Positions 1 through 4,098 of a DNA stretch of 5,527 nt are shown in pieces. A model generated the notes under the pieces. That model saw nothing but the letters and a program-made list of their open reading frames with translations. It was not told where the DNA came from and made no database searches. This DNA comes from Candidatus Atribacteria bacterium (lineage in GTDB: Bacteria > Atribacterota > Phoenicimicrobiia > Phoenicimicrobiales > Stramentimicrobiaceae). A program made the position numbers and the translations under genes. Location of the stretch: positions 1 through 5,527 of the forward strand of contig JAFGSC010000125.1 of assembly GCA_016934875.1 (NCBI GenBank), read 5' to 3'. Numbering within the stretch: position 1 is the stretch's first letter; the number at the start of each line of letters is the position of its first letter.

Positions 1-1
1 A

Positions 2-166
2 CCCACACTGTGTGCCATAAAGAATAACCAGAGAATCGCTGTATTCTATCACCGTTTAATCGATAATCATAAACCCAAAAAGGTGGCTGTTATCGCTGCC
101 ATGCGTAAATTACTCCTGGTAGCTCATGCCGTCTATGAGCATAAGACGGAGTATGTACCAGGATAG
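2..166 (+). CDS. IS110-family transposase, C-terminal fragment (5' part outside the window)
   Basis: The frame from base 2 to the TAG at 164-166 encodes 54 residues with the typical C-terminus of IS110/IS116/IS902 transposases. There is a Phe-Tyr-His-Arg-Leu segment (residues 15-19), then Lys-Pro-Lys-Lys-Val-Ala (24-29), then Ala-Ala-Met-Arg-Lys-Leu-Leu (32-38), and a short tail ending Tyr-Val-Pro-Gly. These match the end of the family's C-terminal Tnp domain, downstream of its catalytic serine. The DEDD RuvC-like N-terminal domain lies outside the window, so activity cannot be judged. In this family the protein works with a bridge RNA that pairs with target and donor DNA. The ORF shows no disruption in the visible part, and the fragment is cut only by the window edge. 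Confidence 0.88.
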   Translation, partial: PTLCAIKNNQRIAVFYHRLIDNHKPKKVAVIAAMRKLLLVAHAVYEHKTEYVPG

Positions 167-185
167 AAAATAAGATGAAGAAAAA

Positions 186-590
186 TTAAATAATGTGTCT
201 TTTAGGAGAGTTTGTGAGTTGACTTTTGACACAGTATCTGATATTGTTGGTATTCCTAACTGAGGTTATAGCAATGCCGTATTTCTGTGCTTGTTCAATA
301 CTAACATCCATTGCCTTTCTTGCAGCCAATTGTCCTAAACCATTACCGCCATCAATCATGATTGCTGCTTCTCTTTCTTGAATAATGGTTAACTGAGTTG
401 GAATACTTAACATACCTGCTTGAATTCGATCAAACATGGTAGCCAACAAATAAGTTCCATGAGTAAAAATCCCACGCATATCTGCTCTAACCAAGCAATC
501 GGCTGCTAGAGAAGCATTGATCATGTTCTCTCCAAAATATTCCAAGATTTCAGTCGCAGCATTTTTCAATTTTTTCTGATGAATAATCAA
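186..590 (-). pseudogene. Ldh2-family malate/L-lactate dehydrogenase, truncated by the IS110 insertion
   Basis: Residues 1-117 match the N-terminal third of the Ldh2/MDH-type NAD(P)-dependent 2-hydroxyacid dehydrogenases. Visible features are an N-terminal helical segment, Arg-Gly-Ile-Phe-Thr-His-Gly at 39-45 containing the family's expected catalytic histidine (H44), Asp-Gly-Gly-Asn-Gly at 80-84, and Val-Arg-Asn-Thr-Asn-Asn at 111-116. Family members run to roughly 330-360 residues. Here the reading frame crosses into IS110 sequence at about base 239 and adds some 17 unrelated residues before stopping at 186. The start is a TTG at 588-590, supported by AGAGGA six bases upstream, embedded in the last codons of the aldolase gene; only two bases separate the two genes. 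Most of the NAD-binding domain is missing, so the product should be inactive. The remaining 3' part would be expected on the other side of the insertion, outside the window. Confidence 0.85.
194..233. repeat. 6-bp inverted repeat near the IS110 right end
   Basis: TGTGTC at 194-199 is the exact reverse complement of GACACA at 228-233, with 28 bases between. It lies in the non-coding right end of the insertion sequence, a few bases from the inferred junction. Six base pairs can arise by chance in AT-rich DNA, so a role as a terminal recognition element or hairpin is a guess. Confidence 0.35.
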
Positions 591-592
591 TT

Positions 593-1264
593 TTAATCCT
601 CTTTAAGATTTAGAGAAGCAAAAATCTCATTCAATCGATTGTATTGGACGCTGGTTATACCATTTTTCAGTGCTAATGATTTTGCTTCTTCTTTCTTTAT
701 CCTATCTAAGGATTTTTTTAATACTTCTTCGCTTTCTTCGTATTGAACAACAACCATCCCGTCATCATCCCCTAAGATAAGATCACCGGGATTGACGGTT
801 GTTCCGCCAAAATGAATAGGGTAATTAATCAATCCCAGGACTCCTTTGGTTGTTCCCCGAATCGATGTGCCTCGGCAAAACACATTAAACCCTTTTTTAA
901 TTATCTCTTCGGAATCCCGTACACATCCGTCAATTGCCAATCCGGTCAATCCTTTTACAAGGGCTTGGGTAGCCATTAAATCACCCCAGTAACCATATTC
1001 ATATTCATTTCCTACAGTGGCTACAACCACGTCATCCTTTTGTGATATTTCCAAGGCTTTGTGTAGCATCAGATTGTCTCCCGGCGCAGATTGGACGGTA
1101 AAGGCAATCCCGCATATTTTCATTCCTTTATTTAAAGGTTTAATTTTTGAATCAATAAATCCTTTTCTTCCGGAAGCTTCATACACTGTAGCAACAGGAA
1201 TATTCTTATACTGCTTGATGATTTCTTCTGATGTCCTTCTGATATTGGTAATCACATGAATCAT
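593..1264 (-). CDS. RraA-like protein, probable 4-hydroxy-4-methyl-2-oxoglutarate/4-carboxy-4-hydroxy-2-oxoadipate aldolase type
   Basis: The 223-residue product belongs to the RraA-like family (once called dimethylmenaquinone methyltransferase). Landmarks are Tyr-Glu-Ala-Ser-Gly at 28-32, Pro-Gly-Asp-Asn at 61-64, Gly-Asp-Leu at 94-96, and Asp-Gly-Cys-Val-Arg-Asp at 112-117. Asp95 is followed after exactly twenty residues by Arg116-Asp117, and Glu120 comes two residues later. This spacing is typical of family members that bind a divalent metal and cleave or decarboxylate 2-oxo acids (to pyruvate, or oxaloacetate to pyruvate), as opposed to pure RNase E inhibitors. The start at 1264 is chosen over an in-frame ATG 33 bases upstream because AGAGGA lies five bases before it. 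The gene sits between a GntR regulator (65-base gap) and the broken dehydrogenase (2-base gap), in one operon. The substrate is not shown by the sequence, and RraA-like proteins are often over-annotated. Confidence 0.88.
   Translation of the reverse strand: MIHVITNIRRTSEEIIKQYKNIPVATVYEASGRKGFIDSKIKPLNKGMKICGIAFTVQSAPGDNLMLHKALEISQKDDVVVATVGNEYEYGYWGDLMATQALVKGLTGLAIDGCVRDSEEIIKKGFNVFCRGTSIRGTTKGVLGLINYPIHFGGTTVNPGDLILGDDDGMVVVQYEESEEVLKKSLDRIKKEEAKSLALKNGITSVQYNRLNEIFASLNLKED
597..602 (-). promoter_or_regulatory. Ribosome binding site supporting the TTG start of the dehydrogenase
   Basis: On the minus strand AGAGGA lies six bases before the TTG at 590. It is formed by the final Glu-Asp codons of the upstream aldolase-type gene, which points to coupled translation of the two genes. 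No ATG offers an equally good site nearby. Confidence 0.7.
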
Positions 1265-1269
1265 ATTTA

Positions 1270-1275
1270 TCCTCT
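1270..1275 (-). promoter_or_regulatory. Ribosome binding site that fixes the start of the RraA-like gene
   Basis: AGAGGA on the minus strand, five bases before the ATG at 1262-1264. The longer in-frame reading from 1297 has no such site and would put this site inside coding sequence. Confidence 0.7.
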
Positions 1276-1329
1276 TTCTTATAACCAATGCAAACACAAT
1301 GAACTATAGAAATATTTATCGTAAAATGA

Positions 1330-1989
1330 TTAAATAATTAAACTTTTTTCCAGTTTGTTATAATAACCTTCTTTAATTCTTGCTTCATTGTTTTCAATAT
1401 GTTGAATATATTTTTTCATTGCCATTTCTTGATTATGAGCAGCAATATATTTAACGATCTCTTTATGCTCTTCTATTGCGTTAATACTTTGATTCTTATC
1501 AATGCTATCCATTGTTTTGTAGGAACAATAATAACTTCTGTCCATAATATTGTTCATTTGATTGGTAAAAATAGAATTATCATAGAGTTTAAAGAAAAGA
1601 AGATGGAATTTTTTGTCATATTTATGAAAATTCTCCAAATCTCTTTTTTTCAAATATTCGATCATCTTTTCGTTAAAACTGGAAAGCATCTCCACATGTT
1701 CCCGGTTCAATAAATGAAATACTTTTTGGAAGACGTAAAAACCAATCACTTTACGAAACTCAAACACTTCAGTAAAATATTTTTCTTTAACCTTCGGGAC
1801 ATAATAACCAATGCCTGGCAGCTGCTTGATTAGGCCTTCCTGGCTTAACCGGTTACATGCTTCTCGTACTGGGCTATATCCAATATTGATTTCTTTGGAC
1901 AATTTCCTTACACTCAGATATTGCCCATCATATAAATGAATTTTCTCTTTGATAATTGAATAGGCTTTGTCGCTCAGCAATACACTCAT
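1330..1989 (-). CDS. GntR-family transcriptional regulator, FCD (FadR) subfamily
   Basis: This is a 219-residue cytoplasmic DNA-binding regulator. Residues 5-65 form a winged helix-turn-helix: Leu-Ser-Val-Arg-Lys-Leu-Ser (25-31), then Ser-Pro-Val-Arg-Glu-Ala (39-44), the hallmark of the GntR recognition helix, and Gly-Ile-Gly-Tyr-Tyr-Val (59-64) in the wing. Residues 75-205 are an all-helical FCD ligand domain. Asp125, His129, His175 and His197 occupy the positions of the four metal ligands in metal-binding FCD proteins, so this one probably senses a small carboxylic acid through a bound metal. Length is normal. AAAGGAG lies ten bases before the ATG. It is the first gene of an operon with the RraA-like and dehydrogenase genes and is the likely regulator of both. 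Its own promoter contains a palindrome, so autoregulation is probable. The ligand is unknown; an intermediate of the neighbouring enzymes is a reasonable guess. Confidence 0.92.
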   Translation of the reverse strand: MSVLLSDKAYSIIKEKIHLYDGQYLSVRKLSKEINIGYSPVREACNRLSQEGLIKQLPGIGYYVPKVKEKYFTEVFEFRKVIGFYVFQKVFHLLNREHVEMLSSFNEKMIEYLKKRDLENFHKYDKKFHLLFFKLYDNSIFTNQMNNIMDRSYYCSYKTMDSIDKNQSINAIEEHKEIVKYIAAHNQEMAMKKYIQHIENNEARIKEGYYNKLEKSLII

Positions 1990-2034
1990 TGCAAATAAAC
2001 TCCTTTAAATAAGAAAGCATTATATTTTATAAAT

Positions 2035-2057
2035 ATGATATATCAGTTTTATATCAT
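2035..2057. promoter_or_regulatory. Candidate GntR operator: inverted repeat within the promoter
   Basis: ATGATATA (2035-2042) and TATATCAT (2050-2057) are exact inverted repeats of eight bases separated by seven. They cover the -10 element and the whole -35/-10 spacer. A perfect 10-bp palindrome, TGATATATCA (2036-2045), overlaps the left arm. A dimeric repressor bound here would block RNA polymerase, as expected for autoregulation by the GntR protein encoded directly downstream. The site is AT-only apart from the G/C in each arm and does not look like the classic FadR consensus, so the assignment to this regulator is by position. Confidence 0.5.
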
Positions 2058-2063
2058 TGTCAA
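2035..2063 (-). promoter_or_regulatory. Sigma-70 promoter of the gntR-rraA-like-ldh operon
   Basis: On the minus strand a perfect TTGACA -35 (2058-2063) is followed by 17 bases and TATCAT as the -10 (2035-2040). Transcription would begin near 2028 and give a leader of about 40 bases before the GntR start. The match is strong (11 of 12 consensus bases with ideal spacing) but rests on sequence alone. Confidence 0.75.
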
Positions 2064-2090
2064 ACATTATTCATGCTAATCCGCATCTAA

Positions 2091-2120
2091 AGACTAAAGA
2101 TGATCACATCATTCAAGTCT
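2091..2120. repeat. Imperfect inverted repeat in the divergent intergenic region
   Basis: AGACT (2091-2095) pairs with AGTCT (2116-2120) and ATGAT (2100-2104) with ATCAT (2108-2112). A small asymmetric internal loop separates the two stems and a 3-base loop closes the hairpin. It could be a second operator for a dimeric regulator or a decayed terminator. A run of six A (2125-2130) follows on the plus strand, which would not terminate plus-strand transcription. Confidence 0.3.
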
Positions 2121-2187
2121 TATTAAAAAACCGAGTAGTAAACCAACGCAATTGAGTAGCATTCCTCGAATTTAATTCACAGACCCT

Positions 2188-2215
2188 TTGAAATAATATG
2201 ATCCTATGATAAAAT
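2188..2215 (+). promoter_or_regulatory. Candidate upstream promoter for trhA
   Basis: TTGAAA (2188-2193) is followed by a 16-base spacer and TAAAAT (2210-2215) in an extended -10 context, TGATAAAAT (2207-2215). The transcript would have a leader of roughly 105 bases before the preferred trhA start. Supported by sequence match only. Confidence 0.45.
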
Positions 2216-2256
2216 GAATAAATTCTAAAATGATAGCGGCTTTCGAAGATTGTATT

Positions 2257-2285
2257 TTTTCATTCAGAACTTTGTATGATAAAAT
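2257..2285 (+). promoter_or_regulatory. Candidate downstream promoter for trhA
   Basis: A second TGATAAAAT extended -10 (2277-2285) repeats the upstream one. The matching -35 position, 17 bases before the TAAAAT, is TTTTCA (2257-2262), which is poor. The extended -10 could compensate. The leader would be about 35 bases. Confidence 0.4.
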
Positions 2286-2327
2286 CTATCCTGATCGTCC
2301 CTATTTTAAATGATAAGAAAGAATTGC

Positions 2328-2957
2328 ATGTCTAAACAATCATTAATCCAAGAAAGAATTAATTGCATCACACATGGCTTTGGAGCGATACTGAGCATTG
2401 TCGGTTTCGTGGTTCTAGTCATTATGGCGGATAAAAGTGGTGATATTTGGCGAATCATTAGTTTTAGCATCTATGGTGCAACACTTTTTTTACTTTATCT
2501 AACTTCTTCAATCTATCATGGATTAACCAATATTAAAATAAAACAAATCTTTCAAATTCTTGACCATTCGGCCATCTATCTACTAATCGCGGGCTCTTAC
2601 ACACCAATTACTCTCATTCCTCTGCGAGGGGCATGGGGATGGACTCTCTTTGGATTGGTATGGGGAATAGCCCTTATGGGTATCATAATTAAGTTCTTGT
2701 TTTTTGAAAAAACGAAGATGATTTCTCTGATTTTATATATTCTCATGGGATGGCTTATTGTTATTGCTATCAAACCGCTTATTGCCTCGATTCCAATGGG
2801 AATGTTCTTATGGATTGTCCTGGGTGGACTCAGTTACTCAATTGGAATTTTATTTTTTATCGCCAAAAAAATACCCTATCACCATAGTATATGGCATCTT
2901 TTTGTCTTAGGGGGGAGCATTACCCACTTTCTAGGCATTGTACTCTATCTTGCTTAA
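2328..2957 (+). CDS. trhA: Hemolysin III / PAQR-family membrane protein (TrhA type)
   Basis: The 209-residue protein has seven predicted membrane segments, at about residues 14-33, 42-60, 78-97, 103-123, 131-150, 155-178 and 189-208. The family motifs are all present: Glu-Arg-Ile-Asn with Thr-His-Gly (9-17), Ser-Ile-Tyr-His (61-64), Asp-His-Ser-Ala-Ile-Tyr (79-84) followed by Ala-Gly-Ser-Tyr-Thr-Pro (88-93), and His-Ser-Ile-Trp-His (186-190). His64, His186 and His190 fit the PAQR zinc site, so the metal centre looks intact. Members act in the cytoplasmic membrane and have been linked to membrane fluidity homeostasis; the older hemolysin name does not prove toxicity, and the reaction is uncertain. 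An in-frame ATG at 2310 would add six residues. Neither start has a strong ribosome site, but a purine run (2315-2323) precedes 2328, and the protein beginning Met-Ser-Lys resembles family starts. Single-gene unit, divergent from gntR. Confidence 0.93.
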   Translation: MSKQSLIQERINCITHGFGAILSIVGFVVLVIMADKSGDIWRIISFSIYGATLFLLYLTSSIYHGLTNIKIKQIFQILDHSAIYLLIAGSYTPITLIPLRGAWGWTLFGLVWGIALMGIIIKFLFFEKTKMISLILYILMGWLIVIAIKPLIASIPMGMFLWIVLGGLSYSIGILFFIAKKIPYHHSIWHLFVLGGSITHFLGIVLYLA

Positions 2958-2963
2958 AACCTT

Positions 2964-2987
2964 AAAAAAGTGCATTAAATGCAGTTT
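2964..2987 (-). terminator. Hairpin terminator between convergent genes, best oriented for the minus strand
   Basis: TGCAT (2971-2975) and ATGCA (2979-2983) form a short stem around a 3-base loop. It can extend across one mismatch by three more A-T pairs. On the minus strand it is followed by six T (2964-2969), giving an intrinsic terminator shape for the editing-domain gene. On the plus strand only TTT follows, so it may end trhA transcription weakly. Confidence 0.55.
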
Positions 2988-3012
2988 ACATCATCAATTA
3001 AATTCTATTCAC

Positions 3013-3423
3013 TTAAAATTCTTTAAAAACCCTTGCGAGTGACTTCCCTGGTGCCTTTAAGTCTAAATCCAGAAAATAACCAAAAGGGGTCTGGTAGGTT
3101 TGGTAATTAGCATCTTTTAACCTCTGTTCTGCACGATTAAATAACTCTACCGTAAATTCAGGATTAGCCTTACTCATTGATAAATGGGCAAAAGAATGCA
3201 ATACAATATCGCTGGTATTATTTTTCTTGGCAGCCCACTTTAAATTCTTTACAAGCTTTGTCTCGACTTTATCTACTTGCTCTTCATCTTCTTTTTCTAC
3301 CTGTATAAATCCAACAAGTGCATTCTCTATTTGTTTACTTTCCTGATGATCCTTAACCGTTTCTAATGTTTTAATTCTTGTTTGATAGGCAAACTGGTCC
3401 GCGTAAATCATTAGTAATTTCAT
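3013..3423 (-). CDS. Free-standing archaeal-type threonyl-tRNA synthetase editing domain protein
   Basis: The 136-residue protein corresponds over its whole length to the N-terminal editing domain of archaeal threonyl-tRNA synthetase (the D-aminoacyl-tRNA deacylase fold), with no synthetase core attached. Recognisable parts are the first strand Met-Lys-Leu-Leu-Met-Ile-Tyr-Ala-Asp (1-9), Asn-Ala-Leu-Val-Gly-Phe (34-39), Ser-Phe-Ala-His-Leu-Ser (77-82) with the substrate-site His80, a helix at 88-105, and Thr-Pro-Phe-Gly-Tyr-Phe-Leu (112-118) leading to the end. In archaeal enzymes this domain removes serine from mischarged tRNA-Thr. The archaeal sequence I recall after Pro-Phe-Gly is Trp-Tyr-Lys, with a catalytic lysine; here it is Tyr-Phe-Leu, so chemistry or role may differ. 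GAGGGT lies four bases before the ATG. The gene stands alone between convergent trhA and the complex operon. Family assignment is good; activity is uncertain. Confidence 0.8.
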   Translation of the reverse strand: MKLLMIYADQFAYQTRIKTLETVKDHQESKQIENALVGFIQVEKEDEEQVDKVETKLVKNLKWAAKKNNTSDIVLHSFAHLSMSKANPEFTVELFNRAEQRLKDANYQTYQTPFGYFLDLDLKAPGKSLARVFKEF

Positions 3424-3676
3424 ATGTACCCTCAGTCATTTTATAAACTCTTCTTAAAAGCATTCTGCTATTCGTATTGATTGGATAATAATCATATATA
3501 ATTAGCCAGGGAATATATATAATCATGCTCCCAACAAAACAATGAAACATATGACAACATATAGCACCTTTTTAGCACCTAGACAAAATTTTAAAACCAA
3601 AAAAGAAAACAGCTTTCTTAATATACTATCCTTTTAATTATTTCTTTTATTCTATTTAATCGCAATCGATTTGCCT
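3424..3676. other. AT-rich intergenic spacer upstream of the editing-domain gene
   Basis: About 250 bases without a credible gene. It must contain the editing-domain promoter, but no -35/-10 pair stands out among many TATA-like runs. An 8-bp direct repeat TAGCACCT occurs at 3562-3569 and 3573-3580. A weak hairpin lies at 3603-3619. Confidence 0.55.
3594..3619 (-). terminator. Weak candidate terminator of the respiratory-complex operon
   Basis: AAGAAA (3603-3608) and TTTCTT (3614-3619) can pair around a 5-base loop. On the minus strand the stem is followed by a T-rich run interrupted by GG. The stem has a single G-C pair, so it is weak. Its place, about 60 bases after the ferredoxin stop, is the main argument. 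Confidence 0.3.
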
Positions 3677-4060
3677 TTACTGTACTTTTACTTTTTCATC
3701 ATCAGAAAAAGGATTCTTTATCACTGAATTTTTGTCAAAAGTCGAAAGATAAAAATGATCAGTCAATTTCAAACATCCCTTAGGACAAATATCTTCACAA
3801 AATCCACAAAAGCAACACTTTCCTAAGTCTATCTTGGGATATTTTTTTGGATACTTTTCCTTAAACCCTTCAGGTGCTTCCACCATCTCTATCGCTTTAT
3901 CCAGGCATATCTGTGCACATAATCCGCAGGATATACATGCATCCCTATCATAAAAATGCTCTCCTCGATACCGCTTAGGTATATCTATAGATTGATGAGG
4001 AAAGCAAACAGTCATAGGTTTTCTAAATAAATTCCTGATTAAATAAAAAATAATATCCAA
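3677..4060 (-). CDS. NuoI/EchF-like 2x[4Fe-4S] ferredoxin subunit
   Basis: The 127-residue protein carries electrons between soluble ferredoxin or another donor and the catalytic core of a membrane-bound complex of the Ech/Mbx/complex I family. It holds two cluster motifs: C42-x2-C45-x2-C48-x3-C52 and C82-x2-C85-x2-C88-x3-C92-Pro93. All eight ligands are present. The first motif lacks the usual proline after its last cysteine, and an extra Cys83 sits inside the second. The N-terminal stretch with Arg-Tyr-Arg-Gly (30-33) and the Tyr-Pro-Lys-Ile-Asp-Leu-Gly-Lys segment (74-81) are typical of NuoI-type subunits. The acidic-basic tail has no assigned role. The start is TTG at 4058-4060, with AGGAG six bases upstream; no ATG in frame is better placed. 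It is the last gene of the operon, 38 bases after the large subunit, matching the echE-echF order. Confidence 0.9.
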   Translation of the reverse strand: MDIIFYLIRNLFRKPMTVCFPHQSIDIPKRYRGEHFYDRDACISCGLCAQICLDKAIEMVEAPEGFKEKYPKKYPKIDLGKCCFCGFCEDICPKGCLKLTDHFYLSTFDKNSVIKNPFSDDEKVKVQ

Positions 4061-4066
4061 TTTCCA

Positions 4067-4071
4067 CTCCT
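4067..4071 (-). promoter_or_regulatory. Ribosome binding site supporting the TTG start of the ferredoxin gene
   Basis: AGGAG on the minus strand, six bases before the TTG at 4060. A GTG overlapping it is out of frame, so TTG is the best start. Confidence 0.65.
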
Positions 4072-4098
4072 GTTTTTATCAAAATATATTTCTAACTT

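Larger units (their letters stand above)
1..239 (+). mobile_element. Right end of an IS110-family insertion sequence, left part outside the window
   Basis: The segment holds the last codons of an IS110-type transposase followed by about 72 non-coding bases. The boundary is inferred from the neighbouring minus-strand dehydrogenase gene: its family-like protein sequence stops after Asn-Asn-Ile (codon ending at 240), and the next codons read into unrelated sequence. The end is therefore placed at about 236-240; a CT dinucleotide sits at 238-239, the kind of core dinucleotide known for some IS110 relatives. A 6-bp inverted repeat (194-199 and 228-233) lies just inside the end. The short 3' flank fits the IS110 group, whose bridge RNA lies upstream of the transposase, rather than the IS1111 group with a longer right end. 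The exact boundary is an inference. Confidence 0.8.
2064..2327. other. Intergenic region between divergent gntR operon and trhA
   Basis: Together with the gntR leader and promoter, about 340 bases separate the two divergent genes. This part is AT-rich and has no convincing coding frame or RNA gene. It holds an imperfect hairpin near 2091-2120 and two copies of TATGATAAAAT 70 bases apart, which could be plus-strand promoters. Nothing else is apparent. Confidence 0.6.

Noticed and set aside
167..239. A bridge RNA of IS1111 type in the right end
   Set aside because: About 72 bases are too few, and the only inverted repeat is six base pairs.
1017..1259. Plus-strand open frame of 80 codons
   Set aside because: It lies wholly inside the RraA-like gene on the other strand, has no ribosome site and no family-like sequence.
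1265..1297. Longer N-terminus for the RraA-like protein from an ATG at 1297
   Set aside because: The added 11 residues contain the ribosome binding site for the ATG at 1264, and family members start near the shorter form.
1399..1713. Plus-strand open frame of 104 codons
   Set aside because: It is antisense to the GntR gene, and its hydrophobic Phe/Ile-rich content is what an AT-rich opposite strand produces.
3562..3580. TAGCACCT direct repeat as the start of a repeat array or iteron set
   Set aside because: There are only two copies with no further units nearby; chance or a small regulator site explains it.
3542..3637. Plus-strand 31-codon open frame in the intergenic spacer
   Set aside because: It has no ribosome binding site and no recognisable sequence; chance is sufficient in this AT-rich spacer.
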